The position numbers and the translations under genes were made by a program. From Turnera subulata (taxonomy: Eukaryota > Streptophyta > Magnoliopsida > Malpighiales > Passifloraceae), in NCBI GenBank assembly GCA_028386065.3, contig JAKUCV010004868.1:2903-66902 (forward strand): 64,000 bases of DNA. The letters are read 5' to 3'. The notes under the pieces are model-generated. The model saw only the letters and a list, made by a program, of their open reading frames with translations, ran no database searches and had not been told where the DNA came from. Positions 11,155 through 21,200 of the stretch are shown here, piece after piece; position 1 is the first letter of the stretch, and every line of letters starts with the position of its first letter.

Positions 11155-11560
11155 ACGATGAGCCTCAGAAATATTATCCGGCCTCGTAAACAGTAACTTG
11201 GCCGTGCGAATAGTAATTTCCGTGCGACCGTAAATAGTGATTTTGGCCGGAAACCGGCAAACCCAGAAGTGTTTGGCCGGAATTTGAGACCTCGTGATTT
11301 TGATCGTGAATAGTAATTTTAACCAAAATCCGAACGCCTCGAATTTTTCCCGGCGAACCCCGAAGTGTTTGGCCGGAATTTTATACTTCAGGTTATTTCC
11401 CGGCAAGTCCGGAAGGCGTGAATAGTAATTTTCGACGACCATGAATAGTAATTTTGACCGATCTGGCAACCGTGAATAGCGATTTTGGCCGGAAACCGGC
11501 AAACCCCGAAGTGTTCGATCGGAATCCGACGCCTTGGGTTTTTCCCCGCCAAGCCTAGAA
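11155..11560 (+). repeat. Imperfect repeats of GTGAATAGTAATTTT and CCGGCAAACCCCGAAGTG
   Basis: Motifs of the GTGAATAGTAATTTTGACCG type recur about seven times. They are mixed with GGCCGGAAACCGGCAAACCC and CCCGAAGTGTTTGGCCGGAA blocks in two to three degenerate copies. Non-coding. GTGAAyAGTA motifs are frequent in leaders of plant copia and LARD-like elements; their role is unknown to me. Confidence 0.6.
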
Positions 11561-11679
11561 GGCTAATGACATATACATACCGGAATAGTAACCGGATATT
11601 AGTAATGTATATTATATATATTATTGCTGAAATATTTATCGAGTAAGCATATTTTTTTTGTTTTTATTTAAATTCCTAT

Positions 11680-12082
11680 TGGGCTATCAAAGGGCCCACT
11701 GCATTTAAATTCATGCCTTTAATTTTATTTATACTTTATTTGGGCTCATGAAAGGCCCATAATGGCCGGCTAAGCCGCCTATTTCTTTACATTTTTAATT
11801 GGGCTCGTATAAGGCCCATCGCTTTTATTTTGCTGCAATTTAATTGGGTTCGCTATAGGCCCATTGCATTTATTTTTCAGCAATTTAATTTTTATTGGGC
11901 TAATTAATAGAAAGGCCCATCGCATTTAATTTTCAGGCATTTATTTTTAATTGGGCTATAAAAGGGCCCATTGTATTTAATTACCTTGCCTTTAATTTTA
12001 TACTTAATATGGGCTCGTACTAGGCCCATCATTTAATTTCCTGTCATTTATTTTACTTGGGGTACTTTATTATAGGCCCCTT
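11680..12082 (+). repeat. Array of eight TGGGCT...AGGCCCA palindromic units
   Basis: Eight units of GGGCT, 6-12 spacer bases, AGGCCCA lie at about 11680, 11741, 11800, 11845, 11896, 11951, 12010 and 12058, separated by AT-rich linkers (GCATTTAATTTT-like). Spacers differ between units while the inverted arms stay constant. TGGGCY is also the plant 'site II' promoter motif. Confidence 0.75.
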
Positions 12083-12144
12083 GCTTATTTATTTTAATTA
12101 AGCATTTACTTATTAAATTATGATATTTAAATTTAAGACCCTCA

Positions 12145-15100
12145 AAATTTCCGGAAGAAATTTATTATGGGTATTAAATGAGAACAAGAATTTATATGAT
12201 AATAGTCTGGTAGACTAAATATAAGAGTCCAGCAGACTCAATAAAGGAAAATACAACAAAGACTCGAAGTCTTACCGTTCAAAAGATCCTGAAGATCCCT
12301 AAAAAAGAAATTAAGAATAAAAACATAAACCACCAGAAGGTGGACATTGTATAACCATCAAGAAGATGAATATTGTATGACCATCACGAAGATGGATATT
12401 GATATTATACTTGCTTACCCTGAAGGAGCAATTCATTTTATATTCAATTTATTTTATGTTGAATTTATATTATTACGCGTTGCCATCTATTTTATTTACT
12501 TTTCAGTAATTTATAATTGTCTCTCGAATAATGCCTTACGTTTTTAGTCCCGAAGACTATGCAAAATTGACACCCACAGGGGGAGAATTATATGTGTGGA
12601 TGCCAATATACCCTGAAGGTATAAGCTAATATTGAATGTTCTTATTTTATGTTTAACTTATATTATTAATTGTTATAATTACATGCATGTTATTATTAAA
12701 TTCTTAATATGAACATGAAGCCACTGTTTTAATGACTCTGGCATTTGTCCTGAAGACAATGCGTGACATATTCTGTATTTAATAGAATGGAAATTATTCA
12801 TAAGTAATATATGATTGTACAACCTAAAAATGAGAAGAGGATTAATATGCTCTAGAAGAGCATAAGTTTATTACGCTCTAGAAGAGTATATATTAAGCTC
12901 CAGAAGAGCATAAGTTTTATTGTAGTATAACGTGCTCTAGAAGAGTAAAATATTTACGCTCTGCAAGAGCTGAGATGCTGAATATCTCTATATTAAAAGA
13001 CTATTGCTGTAGCTAACAAACAAGTTGTGAAAAGTTTACCAGCATTTTTTTTTTTAGATTGAGCTATATAAAAATTCTGGTTATTGGAAATTGTCATATC
13101 CAGCCAGAAGCTGGAATGCACTAGCCTGAAGCTAGTATTTTATAAGTTATTAAATACACAGTTTGCACAGTCCAAAACTGAGACTAACTTTAAGTTAGCT
13201 GATAGAAATATAATTTACAGCTGGTAAATAATTTCCCTATGTTATCATATCCAGCCTGAAGCTGGCACACATATCCAGCCTAAAGCTGGCACATATAGCA
13301 GCCTGAAGCTGGCACCAACTTGAAGTTGGTTTGATGATTTATTATTTGGCATGACCGGTTGGGCTATCCCGGATCAATTATGATGCACAAAATTTGATTT
13401 TTTCATTGATTGAAAATCCAGAAGCTTTTACAATCAATGAATTTTCATGTGTTTGTTTGCTGCAAAACTTATTACACGGCCTTCCTAAGATGAGAATGGC
13501 CTAGCATCACCAACAAGTTTAAGAATGATTCAGGGACGTGAACGCGGACTGATCAATCCGTGGTGTTAACCATCTAGGTATTTTTTACGATGCATCGACT
13601 AGATGGTCTATTGTGTGACGCAAGTTGGCATTGTGCGCACTTGTTTTAATGATTAAGCCACTTGCGGGTACATATCCCTACTTATGTTACTAGACTATAT
13701 GTCTAGATAATGCTGGGATATTTCATCAATAAGAGACTGTATATCATTGGAAATAAACCTAAACAAATCTGGGGGAACATTGACAATTGATTGCACGACT
13801 GTTGATGAAATATTATTACTTGAGAAATTGATATTTTATATGCAGCAATAATGTGCATCAAGCCAATAAGATATTATAAGATCATAAGATCTCCCCATTG
13901 GTTCTTGGTCACAAAATATCTCCCATCTTCGGACCGTTGGTTATACAGTATATTATGCTCCACCACAGCATAGTTAATCTGGTCTTTAAAGAAGGTTGGG
14001 AATAGATGTTGGGTAATCTCCATCAAATCACAACATTATTGAGACTATTGACTAAAAGATTGGAGATTCATTTATAGCAAGATTTGCTTATTGATAATTC
14101 GATATGTGTGTATACCCAACATCAGGGGGAGAAAGAAGCAGCTGGATCAAGTTTGTTGAAATGCATAATATATATGAATGTTGATCCTCATATAAATTAA
14201 TGTGAACCTGAAGTTCAAAAGAAGATGGTTCATTTGCAGGAAAGTTGATATGCAATTGCCAGACACATTTAAATTAAGTGTGACCATATTCCAGCTGCAA
14301 ATGCTCCTGTTTAAATTGATGTTCCTGAAGAACAATATAAGTATGCAAATGAATCTATAGTTTATACTCGGTTCCAAAAAGAAAAGAAATTCTCAATAGA
14401 AAAAAAGGAGCAAAAGTGATAAGATGGCCCCAGTGAGAAAATAAGACCTCCAGTAGAGGATTTGAATTAAAAGTCCTTTAGAAGAGGTTGATTCTCTGAC
14501 ACAATTGATAAATTTCCAGAAGTAACTCAGGTACCTGAAATAAATGAGCATGATGAGATCTCAATTACAGTGTCAGAAATGAGATGGAACCGACGTGAAA
14601 ATAACCGTTGACGGAATACTTGTTTTATTCATAATATAGCGCTAAATAAAATGAGGATCATGAACCTACATTGGCTTATGTAGGCGCAGAATTATTGGCC
14701 AAAATAGAGAAATACGATTAGGCTGTATTAGACTCGCATGTGAAACGAGAAATTTTCCAGACCTGTAGTCCGTACACGAGAAGGTGTAAAATTCAATTGG
14801 TCATTAAAGGGTATTTGTGCGAAAAAGAATATGAGATATAAAGCACGGTTTGTTGCACAAGATTTTACCCGAACAACATGGTAATTAATTATGAGGAGAT
14901 ATACTCCCCTGTGGTGGATGCAATTACTTTTGATAAGTCTGGCAATATATGAAAAGTATTAGAAATGCATCTAATGAATACTATTACAGCCTATTAATAT
15001 GGATCCATAAGATTATGATATATATGATCCCTGAAGGATCTAAGTTGCCTGAAGCAACTGATTCCCGGGAAATTACAAAGTTGAACTAAGTTGATCTTTA

Positions 15101-15215
15101 TATGGATTAAATAATTTTTGAAGGATATGTTTTGTGATTGAACTCCCGAAGAAGCATCCAAATACCGTGTTATTAAATTGGTCCTGGGGTACCTTGTTAT
15201 AAAGCCTGAAGCTTT
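12145..15215 (+). repeat. Series of pentaloop hairpins with constant loop and unrelated stems
   Basis: At least 20 short perfect palindromes, mostly with a 5-base loop NNGAA closed by C-G. Examples (stem, position): AAATTTC 12145-12163; GAGTC 12225; GATC 12285; CCACC 12330; CATC 12356; CCATC 12381; TAGTC 12545; TATACC 12607; TTGTC near 12744; TATGCTC 12846; CCAGC 13100, 13251 and 13275; ACTAGC 13120; CTAAC 13184; ACCAAC 13314; TGAAC 14203; GTTC 14331; GATCC 15026; AGTTGC 15043; AAAGC 15201. The loops are mainly CTGAA, with TAGAA, CAGAA, CCGAA, CGGAA, ACGAA, AAGAA, TTGAA, CTAAA, TTTAA and CAGCA. See findings. Confidence 0.8.
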
Positions 15216-15590
15216 TGAATTAAGCCTATTGGCGATATATGTGTTTTTCTCTTATCTTCGAGATATAAAAGATGCGGTGTTATGTTAATCAAGTAAGCCC
15301 GAAGAAAGAAGAGTTGTTTCTTGCAGATGCCGATCCTCCTCTTGATACACAAAAGGCACAGCCGGACATCTGCTACAACTTTACACATGAAGTCGTTGCA
15401 TCACTGGACTACAAAAGCAAGAGTGCAAGACAGATGCTCCAACAGCAAAATATGAAGATACAGCTGTCCATATTGTCCATTTGGAGTGATGATGAATCAA
15501 AAGTGATCAGACAAGGTCTACGTCACCAGAAGTTGACAAGAGAATTATTGGCATGCAACGACGAAAATAAATCAAGATAGGCCACTGTAC
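13900..15590 (+). pseudogene. Decayed copia pol (integrase end, RT, RNase H) remnants
   Basis: Translating across frames gives recognisable scraps in the right order. There is a HIPAAN-P-IDVPE block of the integrase-RT linker (about 14290-14340), EISI near 14555, KYE/KAR-like and INYEEIYSPVVDAITF of the RT N-terminal core (14880-14930), a PEG/PEA pair (about 15030-15055), and the ADA...KAQ...GY-like region of RNase H (about 15325-15390). Stops and indels interrupt every block and the catalytic YVDD region is not visible. The open frame 15272-15580 lies over the RNase H scrap and is not a functional gene. Confidence 0.75.
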
Positions 15591-15760
15591 TCTTTTTCCC
15601 TTCACCAAGTTTTTATCCCACAGGATTTTTCTTGGTAAGGTTTTTAATGAGGCAGTCAAGCCAAAATGAGGGGGAGTAAAATTCGTACTGCACTCTTTTT
15701 TCCCTTCACCAAGTTTTTATCCCACAGGGTTTTTCTTGGTAAGGTTTTTAACGAGGCAGT
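15585..15760 (+). repeat. Duplicated pre-polypurine-tract block of the copia element
   Basis: A block of about 70 bp (CTCTTTTTCCCTTCACCAAG ... TTGGTAAGGTTTTTAAyGAGGCAG) occurs twice, at about 15590-15654 and 15695-15757, separated by AAAATGAGGGGGAGTAAAATTC, which itself contains a purine tract. Each copy has an ACCAAG/CTTGGT inverted pair (first copy 15604-15609 and 15631-15636). This tail is typical of a plant copia lineage just before the 3' LTR, where it is normally single. Confidence 0.75.
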
Positions 15761-15799
15761 TCTTCCTAAACGTATTCTACACAATACACAATGACATTC

Positions 15800-15808
15800 A
15801 AGAGGGAG
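15800..15808 (+). other. Polypurine tract
   Basis: AAGAGGGAG lies directly before the TG of the 3' LTR, the position of the plus-strand primer of reverse transcription. Confidence 0.8.
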
Positions 15809-16029
15809 TGTTATAAAAGGTAAATGTCACCAACCCATTTGATGTCGTTTTGCTCCAAACCGTGGCTATATAAGGGCCATTTTCTATGTATATTGGGTGT
15901 ACAAAAATTGAATTAAAACTGAGAGCTTCAGCTCCTTACAGTGTATTTTCTTCCACTTCTACTTCCTACTGCCTATATTCTCTCCATCTATTTCTCTTTA
16001 TCAATCCATTAAACGGTTGTTTTATAACA
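15809..16029 (+). repeat. 3' LTR of the copia element, now the F-box copy 2 promoter region
   Basis: Differs from the 5' LTR at three positions. TATATAA is at 15867-15873. Transcription from it would begin near 15900 and run directly into the F-box frame at 16087, since only 57 bp separate LTR and ATG. Confidence 0.92.
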
Positions 16030-16086
16030 AGAACAGAGTTTTTGACCTAAACCTAAAACATCCCATAATAATAAATCCCATCTAAC

Positions 16087-17274
16087 ATGCAGCCTGGCAG
16101 TACCCTAGAGATCTCTCCTTCTCCTCCTCTTAGGGAACAACCAGTCTGTGAATCTGCAGCAGAGATAATAGGACACAACGAGGATCTCTTGACTAAAATC
16201 CTGACCCATCTATCCGCCAAACCTCTAGGCAAGTTCAGGTGCGTCTCCAAGCTCTGGAACTCTCTCATATCCCATCTTTTTCCACCTCCCCGTGCCCTTA
16301 TATTGCATACGCACCGTAAGGGTTGTTGGGATATTGAACCGGAACACGCGTTTCTCCCACTCTCAACCGATTTCAATAACCACCTGCAGGGTAGTGAAGC
16401 CCCCTTGATCAGGAGCCTAACTTTTGTGGACGAGGACGAACCATTAGCGGTGGATATTGTTGGATCAAGTAACGGACTATTACTGTGTAGGAAGCATCCA
16501 GAGCTTTATTATGGTCGGCTTGAGTTTTACTATATTTACAATCCTAATACCAAGCAATACAGAGCATGTCCTCCCATAAAGCAGCTAAAGGCTGTATGCT
16601 TAGCTTATGATCCTTCAGCGTCCAATTATAAAGTCATTGGATATCGTAAGTTGCCGGAGAGGGTGGACGGAATATTCCAATTTGAGATACTAATTTATTC
16701 ATCGGAAACAAGGTTGTGGAGGAGGGTCTCTGACACTCGAATGCATTTTAGAGACCGAAATCTAGTGTGTCTACGCGGGAAAGTTCACTGGATGACTACC
16801 GGGGGTGGTTTTTGCTTTGATCTTGATGCAGAGCAAATCAAGGACTTCGTAGTAGTAACCGGAGAATCGGGCCGTCACACATATTTTGATACATATTTTG
16901 ATGAATATAGAGGTCGCTTGTTTGGGGTTATTGGAAGGTACAGCAGGAAGGTATATGAAGTGTATGAGATGGGGGCACACTACACAGAATGGTCCCTCAA
17001 GTACACCATGGATGTAACTCCACTTACCTACCACACAATTTTTGACATCTATGTGCTATCTGTTGTTATGGAGGGGAATGAGGATGACTCCTTTGCTTCG
17101 ATATACGACCATGGCATAATCTTACGTTATCACTTCAAGAGTAAGAGCTTCACAGAGCTTCCTGATCTTAGCGATTTTGGCGAACGTCCGGATGGAGCAC
17201 TCCGTGTCGGCCCTTTCAAGGCTCATTTGTATTCCGGGGAGGCTCTGTTTGGTTTTGATGGTTACCAAGGATAG
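16087..17274 (+). CDS. F-box/FBA-domain protein, copy 2
   Basis: Intact 395-aa single-exon frame, close paralogue of the gene at 3728-4876; the first 75 or so residues are nearly identical and the FBA domain is more divergent. F-box at residues about 28-70; FBA domain from about 100 to 385, with YNPNTKQYRACPP, AYDPSASNYKVIGY, GFCFDLDAEQIKDF and YEMGAHYTEWSLKY. Two small insertions relative to copy 1 (including one before DEPL and a longer loop after VIGYR) explain the extra 13 residues and keep frame. It should act as an SCF substrate receptor. Its native promoter was cut off by the copia element, so expression probably depends on the 3' LTR; the intact frame suggests the gene is either still used or only recently affected. 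Confidence 0.9.
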   Translation: MQPGSTLEISPSPPLREQPVCESAAEIIGHNEDLLTKILTHLSAKPLGKFRCVSKLWNSLISHLFPPPRALILHTHRKGCWDIEPEHAFLPLSTDFNNHLQGSEAPLIRSLTFVDEDEPLAVDIVGSSNGLLLCRKHPELYYGRLEFYYIYNPNTKQYRACPPIKQLKAVCLAYDPSASNYKVIGYRKLPERVDGIFQFEILIYSSETRLWRRVSDTRMHFRDRNLVCLRGKVHWMTTGGGFCFDLDAEQIKDFVVVTGESGRHTYFDTYFDEYRGRLFGVIGRYSRKVYEVYEMGAHYTEWSLKYTMDVTPLTYHTIFDIYVLSVVMEGNEDDSFASIYDHGIILRYHFKSKSFTELPDLSDFGERPDGALRVGPFKAHLYSGEALFGFDGYQG

Positions 17275-18243
17275 TTGGTCCCTTTTGATTTGTTTTCTCC
17301 AGCAATTCCAAGATCCTGATGATCTATTTTTCTGTCCACATATATCTTTTTGTGATCCTTATAGACCACAAACTACTTACTATATATATTTTGTGATACT
17401 ACTACATGTTTGAATAAGTGTCTCTCTGCCTATTAACTTTTGATTTTCTGTTCCTCTGATGTGTTCATGAGATCCAAATTTCTGAAGTTAAAACCGGACA
17501 CCAACATGAAACAAAAATCTATACTACACTGACCATGATGACTATATTATGTTAAAGCACATTTACAGTGAGTTCACTCTCTCTTCTTCTCTGTTATGGT
17601 TGCCCGTAGCGCCAAGCCTTTTGGCGAGCCCCGAAATTAGAGGGATGAACGACATAAAAAAAACAAAAGTTAGGATATGAAGTAAACACTCACAAGAATA
17701 TTATGTGGTTTTCTTATTTGGTGACTATTTTCATCAATTAGAAAAACAAAACGGACTATGGCGATGAAAGATAAGATAGTTCTCGAGAAATCTTTTCTGC
17801 CTTAAAACAAGTGGAAGTGGCATAGATTTTCCATGAAATTAGGTGGATTGAAAAGAGAAGAGCACAATATCAGTATGCACAGCAAACTACTGAGGAAAAA
17901 ATGAATCCATTTTACTTCTAGACCTGGAACCAAGTAGCCTTCTACATCAGAAACCGCTCTTCTAGTATAACTCTCGTGTCCTAGTTTTCACTCAACTTTG
18001 AATTTTCTTCACACTGAAATATACAAATTCTACAGAGGTGTGGTCCTTGACCCCTTGCGGGGCAATAATAAATGAATGATACTAAACCCTAATCACCTAC
18101 CAAGGAGAAGCTGTTGTGAGCCATTGAAGCATTACGATGCCACAGGAAGTTGGCGGAAGCGAAAGGAATTTTCTCTTCTGAGGAGAGGTTGAAGCCGTGT
18201 CAGCCAGATGTATGGTCCAAAGAGGAAGTTTTCAACAGTAATT
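17275..18243. other. Convergent 3' region of F-box copy 2 (+) and CLC-D (-)
   Basis: 17275 to about 17870 is the duplicated F-box 3' flank. The remainder, read on the minus strand, should hold the 3' UTR of the CLC-D gene. I see no other gene or repeat. Confidence 0.6.
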
Positions 18244-21200
18244 TCAACCAGTTGCACTGTCTGGGGCCAGAAGACCATTGAGGAGAGGCCGCTCCACATC
18301 CGCATTCCTTGTGTACATTCTTCTGTCATGATGACGACCCCTGCTACCAGGCAAACAAAGAGAACCATAAAAATGGTAATCGACAGTCATGCAGACATAA
18401 ACAGCTTAAACAGCACTACTAAGACAAACGAAACTGCAGGATCATGTTTGCACTTTGCATTCGAACAACCAAACTTTCAAAAGTGATATTATTTAACTAA
18501 ACAAGTGAAAACAATCATAATTATGGAATTGAGAAAATTGAGTGCACGACAGTGAGACTTAGTACTCATACACTCATAGTATGTATATTATTTCACTTTC
18601 GAATTATTAAAACCAATAGGACTAATCACTTGACATACCAATTCATGGATGCAAGGAACTTTCATGTCATCTACTTTTACCATGGGAAAGTAAGATAATG
18701 CTAAAATACGAAACTTGGCAACCCACTAGTAAATGACTAGATCCCAAAATGGTGCTTCACTAACCATTGACACCCATTTGACAGAAGGTCGCAGGAACAA
18801 AACCTTGACTATCCCCTACCATAGTAGTTTTTGATGTTACCACAAAAATGACAACATAACACAAGTAAAGCAGCATAGAGACCTTACACTAGTTGATTGA
18901 AGCTCCACAGAACCCGAATCCTCACCATCCTGCAATGAAAAGTACAGAGTATCAATCATCAATCTCCTTTCAAAATGAGGGTCGGCAAGAAATTTAAGCA
19001 GATAGGATACCTCAATCAGCAGATCTTTCCTTGTAACCAAGCCAATCACTCTAGAAGCACGTGGAACTACAAATATATGCCTCAATCCTAGTTGGCGGAA
19101 CAGATTGTATACCTATACCACCAGCGGAAAATGTAAACCATATATTGCAAGATGAGAAATATTGAAACATATGAGACAAGATAATCTGGTAAGGATAGGA
19201 GAGGAATGTTCACCTTTGTTAATGACATATCTTCAGGAACAATGTATGGGGAAGGGTTCAGAAAAGGGGCAAGATCTATGTACATTTCCAAGTCATCAGA
19301 AGTCAAATGAACATCCTCTATAGAGATTCCTTTACTGGAAGCAGGTTTCACAAATTCACTGGAATTGTGCCTAGAGTCAATAACAATCTCTGGATAACAA
19401 AATGAAGAATCGTAACAAATTTTGGGGCGGTGTCAGCCCATCACTTACCTGATTGACCGAGATACACCAGTAGGATCGCAGGGTAAGGGACTATGCTGAA
19501 AATCTACCTTGGATTGAAGAAGTACCAGTAAATGACTGCAAAGAATACCAAACACAGTCAGTGCACCTGGTTTTGATAAAGCATCTGCTCTGCAATCGAA
19601 ATGCCCCAAAATCTATATTGAGATGTTATATTGTACCTCCGAAGCATGAGACCAATAACAAGTGTTTCTCCATTTCTTGTGTGATCAATCACCTAATTTA
19701 ACAATTATATCAGAAACAAACTTTAGAATCCAACTATAGCCAAGACAAGAAAAGGGCAGAAGAAGCTTAGCTTACAGGGAAACCATTGTGTTTGTTGCTC
19801 CTCAAGATTGAAACTATATCAGCAACCTTCGCAACACGTGGTAAGGAGACAACCTTGAACAAAAAAGAAAATTAACCGATGCTGGTTGTCATCGAAATAG
19901 GAAAACGAACAAAAAGAATACAGAAGAAGACCATATTTTGAAAACCCTCCTCACATTTGTACCCCCTACAATCTACTCTGTACATTTATCAGATTCCCCT
20001 CATAATGTGGTGATTTAATGTTCAATAAATGCTTTTCCAGGAGGGGAAGATATGCATGAGCTTGATGAAAATTTAATTTTTTTCTGAATGTGATATAGTT
20101 ATTGGCCAACTAAGTGTATGGTAGAGTGAGTGAGCAGCAAAAAAAAAATGGTGAGATTAAACAATGAGATGTACGAAATAAGGATTTTCTGGATAAGGTG
20201 AAACAAAAACATATGGCTGCTAAATGAAATGGTCAACTAAATAGTTTGGCCTCCCAATTGAGAAAAGCAATAGCAACTTGAAAAATTAGACGAGAAGAGA
20301 ATAAGTAAAATTAAAATTAATATGAATTGAGGATAATAAAAGACATCAAGTGTCCGAACAATTCATGCACAGTTTAATTTGTAACCTCGTTAGGCACAGG
20401 ACTTTAAGATCGAATCCAAGAAGTCTGGAATTGAGGCTTAGTTAGGGTTGAGTTATGGAGTTAAATTCTTCAACTAGTAATAAGCCTTCACAAGATCTGA
20501 ATTTTCAGGGATTCACAAGACTCCTACTCAGCTTGTCTTTGTTTCTATCCTAGGCGTCTGCCACACATCGAATTATAATTGTTTAAATGAAAGACAGTTA
20601 TACAATTGTATTTGAAAGAAAGAAACCTTTTGATTTCCACAAGCTTCCTTTGCTGTCATGTTTCTCATCTGGTACTTAGGTCTGGATTCCAGTAATGGGA
20701 TGCCTCTCAGTCGTGCCTGTTCTTCATACAGACCTTCATTAAAAGCATCACCAACAGCCTGAATAAGGGAAGACTTCGATTCAGAGTGATTACAGAAGCA
20801 TCTCTTGAAAAATATACGTGATTCAAAGAACATACCTTTGATATAAGAAGAACAAGCATAATTAGGGGCAGAAGCTTTAGATTGTTCGTAATCTCAACCA
20901 TAATGACGCACAAGGAGACTGTCATCCGCATTGAACCTCCAAGAAAAGAAGCAGCTCCCAGTAGGGCATACCTAGTAAACACCAGAAGGTTTATAAGAAG
21001 CTTGGAACCAAGAACAAATCACAACCAACTATGCTACCCACCACAGACAGCCACATGGCCAAAGGATTAAATAGTAAATATGATAAGAAAGAGAAGGAGA
21101 AAACTTTATAAGCCCCAAATCAGTCGGAACCAACAAAATGGATTTTAAGGGAACCAACAAAATGAGGTTTTAATGGAACCAACAAAATGGGTTTTAAACC

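Larger units (their letters stand above)
9813..16029 (+). mobile_element. Structurally complete, coding-dead Ty1/copia element (6217 bp), TSD AGAAC
   Basis: Two direct 221-bp LTRs (9813-10033 and 15809-16029) bound the element. AGAAC occurs at 9808-9812 and again at 16030-16034. The LTRs differ at only three positions (about 1.4 percent), so insertion was recent. The interior holds a palindromic primer-binding region, a GC-rich leader, a zone of GTGAATAGTAATTTT-type repeats, an array of GGGCT/GGCCCA palindromes, many small hairpins and heavily decayed copia pol. Pol order (integrase end, RT, RNase H) identifies Ty1/copia in plus orientation. No open frame covers any full domain, so its last transposition probably used proteins from another copy. 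Confidence 0.93.

Noticed and set aside
15272..15580. 102-aa open frame considered as a gene
   Set aside because: It overlies decayed copia RNase H sequence and has no complete domain.
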